The notes below the pieces were generated by a model, which saw only the letters and a list, made by a program, of their open reading frames with translations, made no database searches and was not told the origin of the DNA. A program made the position numbers and the translations under genes. Shown one piece after another: positions 35,290 through 43,472 of a stretch of DNA of 64,000 nt. Source of the DNA: Pokkaliibacter sp. MBI-7 (GTDB lineage Bacteria; Pseudomonadota; Gammaproteobacteria; Pseudomonadales; Balneatricaceae); contig NZ_JARVTG010000001.1 in assembly GCF_029846635.1 (NCBI RefSeq), forward strand, positions 248,001 to 312,000, given 5' to 3'. The stretch's first letter is position 1. The number at the start of each line of letters is the position of its first letter.

Positions 35290-35796
35290 TCACTGCCCTG
35301 GTTTGATCTGTGATCCGGGAATAACCTGAACCTGCCACGTGGTCTGCGGCACTGGCAGCTTTTTCTTTGCCGCCGGGATGATAGTCACCTGCTCGGCGGT
35401 CTGGATCGAGTGCCTGGGCGACGCGGGTATCACCACGACCTCTTCAGTTGTATGGGCCTTTTCCTGTGGCGCACGAATAACGTCAACCTCATCGGGCACC
35501 GCACCCTTGGTCGACTGAGCAGGAATGACTACCACATTATCATCGGTTACCTTACGCGCTGTGCTGGCAACAGGAATCACCTTTACAGCGCTGTCTTCCC
35601 TTACCGCTTGCACCTTCGATGCAGAAATGATGCTGACATTTTCCTGATCCGACACTTTTTTGAGGGTACTGGCTGCAGGGATGACGGTCACTGGCAGACC
35701 ATCCACCCCTTGCTCCAGCCCGGCAGCAGCAACTTCAGCGCCGACAAAAAGCAGCAGGCTGCAGCTCAGCTTTGGCCAAGCAACGCTCAACTTCAT
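35290..35796 (-). CDS. Secreted repeat protein with eight ~17-residue VxVIPA units
   Basis: The 168-residue protein has a signal peptide (MKLSVAWPKLSCSLLLFVGA, cleavage near EVAAA). The mature part is eight copies of a short strand, VTVIPAAS, VSIISASK, VKVIPVAS, VVVIPAQS, VDVIRAPQ, VVVIPASP, VTIIPAAK and VQVIPGSQ, at 16-19-residue spacing with Lys/Asp/Glu/Thr-rich linkers. This suggests a beta-rich periplasmic or surface repeat. I do not recognise a family. CAGGAG lies 7 bases before the ATG. The first 62 bases overlap the 3' end of sbcB in another frame, so the signal peptide is overprinted on the exonuclease tail. Confidence 0.7.
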   Translation of the reverse strand: MKLSVAWPKLSCSLLLFVGAEVAAAGLEQGVDGLPVTVIPAASTLKKVSDQENVSIISASKVQAVREDSAVKVIPVASTARKVTDDNVVVIPAQSTKGAVPDEVDVIRAPQEKAHTTEEVVVIPASPRHSIQTAEQVTIIPAAKKKLPVPQTTWQVQVIPGSQIKPGQ

Positions 35797-37213
35797 TGCC
35801 ATACTCCTGCAACTGTCTCAATAACGAGTGCTTTTCCTGCGTCAGGCTCTCATCAGCCAGTAACGCCTCCAGTTCGGAGCGGTAAGCCTCCAGCGTCAGG
35901 GCGCCTGCGCGTCCATCAGTGATACGCTCATGGCAAAACTCAATCCATTGAGCCTTTTCTGCCTCACTAAGATGCTGCGGAAAGCTGCGTGCACGATAGC
36001 GAAAGAGCATTTCCTCCAGCCTGCCATCCTGAAAGGGAGGGCAATATCCACGCAGCTGCTCTGCTGGCATCTCAATGACCGACTGCATCAGCCGCTTGTC
36101 AGAAGCACTGAAAAATCCGCCGCTGTAGAGCATCAGATCAGGATCAGAAACCTGGAGCTCTGTAGCAGGCTTACGCTGGTAGATTTGTTCCAGCTTGGGC
36201 TTCCAGTTCTCAGCATGCTGACGCAACAGAGTCAGGTTGGCCTGCAGTGACTCCAGCGACAATGCCAGCTTGTCGGCGATATCCTTGTTAACTCCCATCA
36301 CCACCGGGCTGCGGTTAATATGCAACGTCTTCAATGCTGGCCTGATCTGCCCGGGCGGTAACTGATCAGTGGGAGTATAGAGCAGACGCTCCAGCTCTTC
36401 GGCAGAGGTATCGAGCAACACCTGTACAGGCTGGCTAAGATCAAACAGGACGATACCGTTCGCATTTCCCGGCTGACTCATTAACGGCGCCAGAACCGCT
36501 GCATTCATTCGCTCGGTGGGAAACATGCCAGAAATATGCAGAACGGGCTTGTGACGAAAAATATCCAGTTTGCCCTGCACTTCACGCTTGTCACGCAAGC
36601 TGAGGCAGTAATCAAACAGCTTCGGAGCACGTGTTTTGATCAGCCGCGCCAGAGCAATAGTAGCCTCCACATCGCTTAAAGCATCATGTGCCTTGTCATG
36701 CCCTACACCGTTGGCTTGAGTCAGATGCTCCAGTTTCATACTGACCCGACCATCGACCTCAGGCCAAACTAGCGCATCTGGCTGCATCAATCGCACCAGT
36801 CGCACCATATCGAGGATGTCCCAGCGTGAACAGCCGTTTTGCCACTCCCGCGCATAGGGATCGCGCAAGTTCCGATAAAGCGTATGGCGGGTAACCTCAT
36901 CGTCAAAGCGAATACTGTTGTAGCCAACTCCACAGGTTCCCGGCTGTTTCAGCTCATATTCGATACGTGCAATAAATTCAGCTTCAGGTACCCCTTGCTG
37001 CCACGCCAGCGCTGGGTCAATACCGGTGATCATGCAGGCCGCAGGCTGAGGCAGGTAATCTAGGCCTGGCTGGCAATAAATCATCAAAGGCTCGCCAATC
37101 GGATTCAGCTGACAGTCCGTACGAATACCAGCAAACTGAGCAGGTCGGTCACGCGCGGGGTCTATGCCAAAACTCTCATAATCGTGCCAAAAGAACGTTG
37201 TTGAACTGCTCAT
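35735..37213 (-). CDS. sbcB: Exodeoxyribonuclease I
   Basis: Exonuclease I degrades single-stranded DNA 3' to 5' in recombination and mismatch repair. The 492-residue protein has the DEDD residues in FFWHDYESFGIDPARDRPAQF, GYNSIRFDDEVTR, and HDALSDVEATIALARL, and the SH3-like and C-terminal helical domains of the family (LHISGMFP, RYRARSFPQHL). It aligns with E. coli ExoI to its end (EYGNEVE against QYAEEIV) and then has about 17 extra residues, ERCLAKAELQPAAFCRR, the part that overlaps the next gene. The ATG at 37213 has no clear ribosome-binding site; a GTG at 37228 is an alternative. Confidence 0.93.
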   Translation of the reverse strand: MSSSTTFFWHDYESFGIDPARDRPAQFAGIRTDCQLNPIGEPLMIYCQPGLDYLPQPAACMITGIDPALAWQQGVPEAEFIARIEYELKQPGTCGVGYNSIRFDDEVTRHTLYRNLRDPYAREWQNGCSRWDILDMVRLVRLMQPDALVWPEVDGRVSMKLEHLTQANGVGHDKAHDALSDVEATIALARLIKTRAPKLFDYCLSLRDKREVQGKLDIFRHKPVLHISGMFPTERMNAAVLAPLMSQPGNANGIVLFDLSQPVQVLLDTSAEELERLLYTPTDQLPPGQIRPALKTLHINRSPVVMGVNKDIADKLALSLESLQANLTLLRQHAENWKPKLEQIYQRKPATELQVSDPDLMLYSGGFFSASDKRLMQSVIEMPAEQLRGYCPPFQDGRLEEMLFRYRARSFPQHLSEAEKAQWIEFCHERITDGRAGALTLEAYRSELEALLADESLTQEKHSLLRQLQEYGNEVERCLAKAELQPAAFCRR

Positions 37214-37449
37214 AAACAAAATAGCCACTATGAATCTTTGTCACAGACTAGCAGGGAAGGTAACGAGGCGCACTTTCCGCACTGCATTGGAGCAACAAAG
37301 GCTTTTTGATTTTGCTGGAATTTCGGTTACCGAACGATGCTTTAAGCGCCCCCCAAAGGACGATACAATGTCGACCCCTCAAACCGGTGTCAGGTTGCTG
37401 ACCCTGACAGTGGTTTGCCCGAACAGAGTCAGACGTACAGAAGATTTAT

Positions 37450-40209
37450 ATGTTCGCGCGCTTTTTCCGCCCCAAATGGCAACACCCGAAAGTTGAAGTA
37501 AGACTGCAGGCTGTATCACTGCTGCAGGGCAACAATCCCGATCAGGCAAAAATTCTGCTTGAGCTGCTCCATCAGGACTCGGCAACAGAAGTGCGTGCTG
37601 CCGCACTCGCACGAATCCAGGATTGGGATACCCTCACACGTTTTGCCGGTGACAATGCAGACAGCATTTTACGCGATGTTGCGATCCGACGGCTGGCAGA
37701 CCTGCTCAGTAGCAAAGGGGTAAGCGATGGTGACCAGCAAGGCGCATTACAGTGCCTGGAGAAAGTGTCGCAGCCGGATGTGCTGTTGCACATTGCTCTG
37801 CGAGCAAACGCGCTGCCTTTGCAACAAGCGGCCATGGCGCGACTGGAAGACGACTATGCGCTGCTGAAAATCGCCTCTGGGCAAGTTGATCAAAGCTTAC
37901 GTATACAAGCCGCAGAACGAATTAACGACCGTGAAGTATTGGAGCAACTGCTTAAGCTGTGCCAGAACCACAAGCGGCTGCAACGCACGGTACGCGACAA
38001 ACTGAACAGCTATAAACAGCAGGAAAAAGACGCGGATCAGCAGCGCCAACAGGGTGAGCACTTGTGTGAAAGCCTTGAGGCGCTTGCACGTACTGGTTGG
38101 TTCCCCCATTACAAAGCCAAGCTGGAAGGCATCTCACAACAGTGGCAAGCCCTGAATCACGCTGTACTTCAGTCGACATTGTTGCAGCGTTTTGAACACG
38201 CCGCAGAGCAGTGCCAACAGATGGTCAAAGCCGAGCTTCAGCGTCAGGAGCAAGAAGAATCTGCTCGTCACCTGCAACAGCAACAGGCTGAACAACGCTC
38301 CGCACTTATCTCAGCATATACCCAGTTGCTGGAGCAAACTCGTAGCGCTCTTCCCGAACAAGCGTCACATTTCAGCCAGGCACTAAGCCAAATCGCTCAG
38401 CGCGCTGCAGAACTGGGAATGTCTGAACAGACCAGCAAGCGCCACAGTGACATCAGCAATATTCTGTCAGTATGGCAGCGCTATGCGGAACTGTCCCCTC
38501 AACTCGAATCGGTATTACAGGGAGAAGAGACGGACAGCGAACAGCTGAGTGAACTGCTCAAGCAACTGGAATGGCCCGACACCCTTACCGCTCCGAATCT
38601 TCTGAGTGAGAGCTACACCCGTCTCGGTGTAGTTAAAAAGGCAGCACGTGAAGCAAAAGTGGCTGAACGTGAAAGTCGTCAGCCTATCGAAAACAAGCTG
38701 GATCAGATGGCCCGCCATCTGAAAGCGGGCCGTTCAAAAGCAGCCAGCCGGATTGCCAGCCAGCTCGAAGAACGCATGCAGGAAGCCCATTTGCTCTCTC
38801 TGCAACCGCGCTTTACCCAGTTACAGGAACAGTTGCACGAGCTTGTAGACTGGCAAGGTTTTGCAATTCGCCCGAAAAAGGAACAGCTGATTGCTGCCAT
38901 GCAAGCATTGGCCACCTCTCCCCTTGCAGGTGCAGAGCAGTTGGCACGCATTCGCAAATACAACCAGGAGTGGCGTGGACTTGGCACCGACCCTACCAGT
39001 GCAGCGCAGGACCTGTGGCAAGCGTTCCGTGAAGCCAGCGATCAGGCGTTTGCTCACTGCCAATCCTATCTGGAAGAACAAGCTGCACTGCGTGCAGACA
39101 ATCTCCAGAAGCGCCAACAACTAACCACGCAGCTGGAAGAGTTCATTCAGTCTGCTGCCTTCCCATCAGCGGAAGGAAATTTCCTTGAGCAGTTGCGCCA
39201 TACCGCTCGTCAGCAGTGGCAAGCCTATAGCCCGGTCGAACGTCAGGAGAGTGAGACACTGCAAGCCCGCTTTGACGTCTACATGGAGCAGCTCAGCGAT
39301 GCCATCGTAAGCTATCGCAAGCAGCAGGAAGATGCCAAAGAAGCCATCGTCAACGAAGCAGTAGAACTGCTGAGCTGGACTGACATCATCGCAGCCACTC
39401 GACGGGCCAAAACACTGCAGCAGGACTGGAAAGTGCTTGGCCAGGGGCGTCGCCGCCAGGATCAAGTCTTGTGGCAACGCTTCCGTGAGTGCTGTGACAA
39501 GCTATTTCAACGCCGCGATTCCGTGCTCCAGGCGCAAAAGGTAGAACGGCTGGAACGATTTGAAGCCGCCAATCAGGAAGCTGAACGCTTTGATCAGGTG
39601 CTCAGTGAAGTGATCAATCAAAGCCGGATTAACGAAGAACAGATCAAAACCCTTATCCAACAGTTTCAGTCTCTGCCAGGTGTACTGCAGGAGCCTCGTC
39701 AGGAGTATGTAGACGAACAGTTGGAAATGCTTGAGCAGCGCTTGCTGGAGCAACAGCATCAACCTTTGATGACACTGCTTCAACAAACCAGATCTGCAGC
39801 AGCGGTATTGGCTGAAGCTGAACAAGCGATACTGTCAGACAAGGCTGCAACTGACATCGAGCCTAGTGATACATCGGAGCCATTGGCGACTCGCCTGGCA
39901 GCCATCCGCCAAGGTAAGAGCGCCATACTTCAACGTGTTAATGAAGTCTCAGAAGCTCAGCGTATGCTGTGTATCCGTATGGAGCTGCTGGCTGGCCTGG
40001 ACTCACCTGAGCAAGACCAGTCGCTACGCATGCAATATCAACTGGGAAAACTGCAGGCATCAATGGCACAGGCTGACAAAGGCACCATCCCCTTGTTCGT
40101 GCAAATGCATGAGCTGGAGCTGGAATGGTACGAAAATGGCCCGGTAATCAATGCGGTACTTCAAAATCGCTTCCATAGCGCACTAGAAAAAGCAAAGGCG
40201 CGATACTGA
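37450..40209 (+). CDS. DUF349 domain protein
   Basis: The 919-residue cytoplasmic protein has HEAT-like helical repeats at the N terminus (about residues 15-170: VEVRLQAVSLL, TEVRAAALARIQDW, SLRIQAAERI). Long Gln/Glu-rich coiled coils (EQEESARHLQQQQAEQ) follow, then several DUF349 helical units between about residues 440 and 720, marked by KEQLIAAMQALA, RKYNQEWRGLGT, LWQAFREASDQAF, QQDWKVLGQGRRRQDQVLWQRF. Related proteins are common in Pseudomonas and relatives and have no established function; their composition suggests a scaffold or RNA/ribosome-associated role. It stands alone, divergent from sbcB. Confidence 0.85.
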   Translation: MFARFFRPKWQHPKVEVRLQAVSLLQGNNPDQAKILLELLHQDSATEVRAAALARIQDWDTLTRFAGDNADSILRDVAIRRLADLLSSKGVSDGDQQGALQCLEKVSQPDVLLHIALRANALPLQQAAMARLEDDYALLKIASGQVDQSLRIQAAERINDREVLEQLLKLCQNHKRLQRTVRDKLNSYKQQEKDADQQRQQGEHLCESLEALARTGWFPHYKAKLEGISQQWQALNHAVLQSTLLQRFEHAAEQCQQMVKAELQRQEQEESARHLQQQQAEQRSALISAYTQLLEQTRSALPEQASHFSQALSQIAQRAAELGMSEQTSKRHSDISNILSVWQRYAELSPQLESVLQGEETDSEQLSELLKQLEWPDTLTAPNLLSESYTRLGVVKKAAREAKVAERESRQPIENKLDQMARHLKAGRSKAASRIASQLEERMQEAHLLSLQPRFTQLQEQLHELVDWQGFAIRPKKEQLIAAMQALATSPLAGAEQLARIRKYNQEWRGLGTDPTSAAQDLWQAFREASDQAFAHCQSYLEEQAALRADNLQKRQQLTTQLEEFIQSAAFPSAEGNFLEQLRHTARQQWQAYSPVERQESETLQARFDVYMEQLSDAIVSYRKQQEDAKEAIVNEAVELLSWTDIIAATRRAKTLQQDWKVLGQGRRRQDQVLWQRFRECCDKLFQRRDSVLQAQKVERLERFEAANQEAERFDQVLSEVINQSRINEEQIKTLIQQFQSLPGVLQEPRQEYVDEQLEMLEQRLLEQQHQPLMTLLQQTRSAAAVLAEAEQAILSDKAATDIEPSDTSEPLATRLAAIRQGKSAILQRVNEVSEAQRMLCIRMELLAGLDSPEQDQSLRMQYQLGKLQASMAQADKGTIPLFVQMHELELEWYENGPVINAVLQNRFHSALEKAKARY

Positions 40210-40221
40210 TCGCGCCTTTGC
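40192..40221 (-). terminator. Intrinsic terminator of phaB, inside the DUF349 gene end
   Basis: GCAAAGGCGCGAT and ATCGCGCCTTTGC form a 13-bp stem with a 4-base loop. On the reverse strand the stem is followed by TTTTTC, so it works for phaB. The hairpin contains the DUF349 stop codon, so the same bases serve as coding sequence for the opposite gene. Confidence 0.75.
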
Positions 40222-40266
40222 TCCTGCAAGCTAATCTGATCGGGGAGAGCAGCTCCCCGAGACAGA

Positions 40267-41016
40267 TCAGAACATGTGCTGACCACCATTGATGGCTAAG
40301 TTTGAACCGGTAATGTAGCCAGAGAAGTCATCGCACAGAAATGACACTACGTGACCAATTTCTTCAGGTGTCCCCAGACGACCAACGGGGATGCCTGACT
40401 TGATTTTGTCCAGCACCTCGGGTGCAATTTTTTCCACCATAGGGGTTAACACATATCCTGGCGATACCGTGTTAACGGTCACACCTTTGCTAGCCACCTC
40501 CTGCGCCAATGCCTTTGTGAAGCCGTGAATACCGGCTTTAGCCGCAGAGTAGTTGGTTTGTCCGAACTGCCCTTTCTGAGCATTGACAGAAGAGATGTTG
40601 ATGATACGCCCCCAGCCCTTATCGATCATTGGATTGATAACCAGGCGAGTCATATGGAACATGGAGTCCAGATTCGCGGTGAGAACCTCATTCCACTGCT
40701 CCCAGGACATCTTCTTGAACTGACCATCGCGAGTGATACCAGCGTTGTTTATCAATACAGAGACTGTATCTCCGTACGTTTCCTCTATCTCCTTGATACA
40801 ACGCTCACAGGACTCATACTTTGTCACATCGCCATAGGCTATTCCCATCTCCAGGCCTTTCTGTAGCATCTCCTCCTGCCACGCCTTTGCCTTGTCGTGA
40901 TTGCCGCCACTGTTATAACCCGCAACAACCTGAAAGCCCTGCTCTGCCAGACTCTGGCAGATTGCAGAACCGATTCCCCCTGTTCCCCCAGTTACAAGTG
41001 CAATACGCTTAGTCAT
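40267..41016 (-). CDS. phaB: Acetoacetyl-CoA reductase (NADPH-dependent)
   Basis: PhaB reduces acetoacetyl-CoA to (R)-3-hydroxybutyryl-CoA for polyhydroxybutyrate synthesis. The 249-residue short-chain dehydrogenase has the cofactor motif VTGGTGGIGSAI, NNAGITRDGQF, the catalytic Ser in NISSVNAQKGQFGQ, and YSAAKAG with Tyr and Lys. The INNAGITRDGQFKKM and QKGQFGQTNY stretches are typical of PhaB over FabG. AAGGAG lies upstream of the ATG. No phaA or phaC is next to it, so polymer synthesis depends on genes elsewhere; a FabG-like role is a less likely alternative. Confidence 0.9.
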   Translation of the reverse strand: MTKRIALVTGGTGGIGSAICQSLAEQGFQVVAGYNSGGNHDKAKAWQEEMLQKGLEMGIAYGDVTKYESCERCIKEIEETYGDTVSVLINNAGITRDGQFKKMSWEQWNEVLTANLDSMFHMTRLVINPMIDKGWGRIINISSVNAQKGQFGQTNYSAAKAGIHGFTKALAQEVASKGVTVNTVSPGYVLTPMVEKIAPEVLDKIKSGIPVGRLGTPEEIGHVVSFLCDDFSGYITGSNLAINGGQHMF

Positions 41017-41491
41017 GCCTTGCTTCTCCTTGCGCGTTGTGTGTATTGAAAATTATAGGTTTTCTTCCACATGGCTCACTGACCTCTTCCTTAAGAGCAC
41101 GCCTACGGAGGAAATTCAGGATCTTCCCGATCATGAACCTGACAGTGCGAGTGCCTTTCCTCAGTCAGACGGCTTCCTTATCTGAACTTATATGTTGTTT
41201 TGATGTTACTTCGCTCTTTCTGGCGCTCGAAGTCAACCCATGCATTGAATGCGCCAACTGTTACAGTTCGATGATTCGCAACATAGCCGACATACAAAAC
41301 TGCATTACCTGCCAAATTAACAACCTAAGGTGCCAGAAAAAGCAATCCTGAAACCCGCCAAGCATACGCCGCAAGGAACTCAGTCGCACTACAAATACTG
41401 ACATCCCCAGAAAGATATACGGAAGAGTTGTTTTTTCGTTTCCATTGTCTAACCTAGAGGCCTTCTCCCCTGTTTTAGAGCGAAGTGTTAT
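41017..41491. other. Divergent intergenic region phaB-pomA
   Basis: This 475-base region is notably AT-rich near pomA and contains the two divergent promoters. I did not find a sigma-28 box (TAAA-N15-GCCGATAA) or other clear element. The longest frames lack ribosome-binding sites and look non-coding. Confidence 0.35.
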
Positions 41492-42262
41492 ATGGATTTT
41501 GCCTCCATCCTCGGCATCCTATCCGGATTGGCTTTAATTGTTTCAGCCATCTATCTGGGAGGCGACTTTCATATCTTCATCAATGTTCCCGGCTTGATGA
41601 TTGTTGTCGGGGGAACGATTGCAGCGACCCTTCTCACCTTTCAGTTTAAAGACGTGCTCGCCGCCTTCAAAAGTGCCTTTATAGTCTTCGCTCAAGATCG
41701 AACCAAACCTCAGCAAATGATTCACACCATGTTGGAGCTGAGCAAAGTGAGCCACCGCAATGGGTTACTTGCGCTGGCTAATGTTGAAACAACATCCAAA
41801 TTTCTCAAACGAGCCTGCAACCTGCTCGCTGATGCAGCTAGTGAAGACTTTATCCGACAGACGCTGCAGACTGAGATCGACTCTCTCATAGCCAGACACT
41901 TTACGGTACAAGATATATTTAAGAAGATGGCATCCTATGCCCCTGCTTTTGGCATGCTCGGCACCCTGATTGGCCTAGTGCAAATGCTGTCACAGCTGGA
42001 TGATCCCGATACCATTGGCCCTGCGATGGCAGTTGCTCTGCTGACAACCTTCTACGGATCATTAATGAGCACCATGTTCTTTCTTCCTATCGCTGGGAAG
42101 TTGCGTGCCCGCACACTTTTGGAGGTCCAGAATCTGGAAATCATTCGAGAGGGCGCAATCAGCATTTTATCCAATGACAACTATCTGAACGTTTATGAGA
42201 GACTGTCCTCCTATATCCCGGAAGCGCAAAGACAACCCGTGAATTTGGGTAAAGGTGGATAA
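41492..42262 (+). CDS. pomA: Flagellar stator protein MotA/PomA
   Basis: The stator subunit couples ion flow to flagellar rotation. The 256-residue membrane protein has four hydrophobic segments: residues 4-22, 31-50, 150-170 and 185-203 in approximate terms. It also has the proline-bearing motif ASYAPAFGMLGTLIGLVQMLSQ and the cytoplasmic loop with charged residues that contact FliG. The start (DFASILGILSGLALIVSAIYLGG) resembles the sodium-type PomA more than proton MotA. It is followed 3 bases later by the MotB partner. The ion used (Na+ or H+) is inferred from sequence style only. Confidence 0.9.
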   Translation: MDFASILGILSGLALIVSAIYLGGDFHIFINVPGLMIVVGGTIAATLLTFQFKDVLAAFKSAFIVFAQDRTKPQQMIHTMLELSKVSHRNGLLALANVETTSKFLKRACNLLADAASEDFIRQTLQTEIDSLIARHFTVQDIFKKMASYAPAFGMLGTLIGLVQMLSQLDDPDTIGPAMAVALLTTFYGSLMSTMFFLPIAGKLRARTLLEVQNLEIIREGAISILSNDNYLNVYERLSSYIPEAQRQPVNLGKGG

Positions 42263-42265
42263 TTC

Positions 42266-42994
42266 ATGAGTAAGCGTGACTTGCTTGAAGAACCAGAAGA
42301 AATGGGCTGGCTTGCAACCTATGCTGACCTCATGAGTTTACTGCTAGTTTTTTTTATACTGTTATTTTCCATTTCAACTATCAAGATAGAAAAATTCAAA
42401 GAGATCTTCACGTCGGTCCGCTTTAGCCTGAATACGATGGGGACAACCAACGCCATTATTGAACTCCCCCATGAAGCGCCAACAGAACGCAAACCTATTC
42501 AGAAGGAAGACGTTGTAGTTCCCGAGACAAAAACCCAGTCTGAGCTAACGGTAATGGCCCAGGAACTGGAGCAAATGATCGATACACCTATGCTTTCAAA
42601 GGAAGTGCAGATTATTCAGAAAGATGACCGTCTCTACATTCGTGTAAATGGGCAGGCACTATTTGACCCAGCCTCTACGGATCTTTCATATGAAGCCGAA
42701 CCCATCTTGCAAGCACTGACAAAGCTGTTCAAAGGCCACCCAGAGTTTGAAGTGAATATTCAGGGCCATACAGATAATCAGCCAATTTATACTGAGCAAT
42801 ACCCATCTAACTGGGAATTGTCAGCGGTACGCGCAACGACTGTACTACGCTACTTTTTACTGGAGGGCTTGCCAGGGAATCGTTTCAGTGCAACTGGTTA
42901 TGCTGACTCCAAACCGATCACCAGTAATACAACTGCTGATGGCAGGGCACAAAATCGACGTGTGGAGTTTGTACTTGAAAGAATCAAGTCCTAA
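42266..42994 (+). CDS. pomB: Flagellar stator protein MotB/PomB
   Basis: The 242-residue protein anchors the stator to peptidoglycan and carries the ion-binding Asp21 in TYADLMSLLLVFFILLFS, its single transmembrane helix. A linker of about 90 residues follows, then an OmpA/MotB domain (VNGQALFDPASTDLS, NIQGHTDNQPIYTEQYPSNWELSAVRATTVLRY, GYADSKPI, GRAQNRRVEFVL) with the NR...R peptidoglycan-binding residues. It is translationally linked to pomA and overlaps the following PilZ gene. Confidence 0.92.
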   Translation: MSKRDLLEEPEEMGWLATYADLMSLLLVFFILLFSISTIKIEKFKEIFTSVRFSLNTMGTTNAIIELPHEAPTERKPIQKEDVVVPETKTQSELTVMAQELEQMIDTPMLSKEVQIIQKDDRLYIRVNGQALFDPASTDLSYEAEPILQALTKLFKGHPEFEVNIQGHTDNQPIYTEQYPSNWELSAVRATTVLRYFLLEGLPGNRFSATGYADSKPITSNTTADGRAQNRRVEFVLERIKS

Positions 42995-43406
42995 GTTCTT
43001 ATTCCCTGACAACGAAGCTCGGAGAGCTCACTATCGGGTGGACCTCCGTCATAGCGACAGACTACTCATTAAACTAATGCTCAATGGCAACGATACCGAT
43101 TTGCTCAATATTAGTGTCTCGGGCTGTGCATTCTCTCAGCCAGAGCAGGAATATGTCATCGGGCAAACCTATAAGGGTCTATTACTGCTAAACCACCAAC
43201 CAGATATTGGTGAAAAACGTCAGCAACTACCCGTAGAGTTACGGGTCATTATGAAGACAAATAAGCAATGGCACGCAGAGTTTTTGACCCTCTCCCTGCG
43301 AAGAACAAACAAGCTATGCGAAGTGATTAACGTATTGCAAAGAGCACATATCAGACAGGATAAGTTGAAGCTCCCTCGTTCTCAGAATCAAAACCCTGCT
43401 ATCTAA
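42975..43406 (+). CDS. PilZ-domain protein (possible flagellar brake)
   Basis: PilZ domains bind cyclic di-GMP. The protein has RRAHYRVDLR (an RxxxR-type start motif) and LLNISVSGCAF, matching the second motif (D/NxSxxG), followed by a beta-rich body. The most plausible start is the TTG at 42975, with GGAG 7 bases upstream inside pomB, giving 143 residues; a GTG at 42960 is an alternative. The gene overlaps the stator genes by 20 bases, so coupling of stator function to cyclic di-GMP is likely by context. The cyclic di-GMP binding itself is inferred from the motifs. Confidence 0.78.
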   Translation: MKESSPKFLFPDNEARRAHYRVDLRHSDRLLIKLMLNGNDTDLLNISVSGCAFSQPEQEYVIGQTYKGLLLLNHQPDIGEKRQQLPVELRVIMKTNKQWHAEFLTLSLRRTNKLCEVINVLQRAHIRQDKLKLPRSQNQNPAI

Positions 43407-43413
43407 TCCTCAC

Positions 43414-43446
43414 CATAAAAAAGGGATGGCCAGTTGCCATCCCTTT
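43414..43446 (-). terminator. Intrinsic terminator of the phosphate permease gene
   Basis: AAAGGGATGGC-CAGTT-GCCATCCCTTT is an 11-bp stem at 43420-43446; read on the reverse strand it ends in CCCTTTTTTATGG. It lies between the convergent PilZ and permease genes and may work in both directions. Confidence 0.75.
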
Positions 43447-43472
43447 GAGTAGCTTAGTGTGTTTTCATATAG

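Noticed and set aside
37368..37496. 42-residue ORF (MSTPQTGVRLL start) with AAAGGA upstream, overlapping the DUF349 start
   Set aside because: It could be a leader ORF, but it overlaps the real gene in another frame and its sequence does not look like a folded protein.
41037..41351. 104-residue ORF between phaB and pomA
   Set aside because: It lacks a ribosome-binding site, and its Cys/Ser-rich composition is not like neighbouring proteins.
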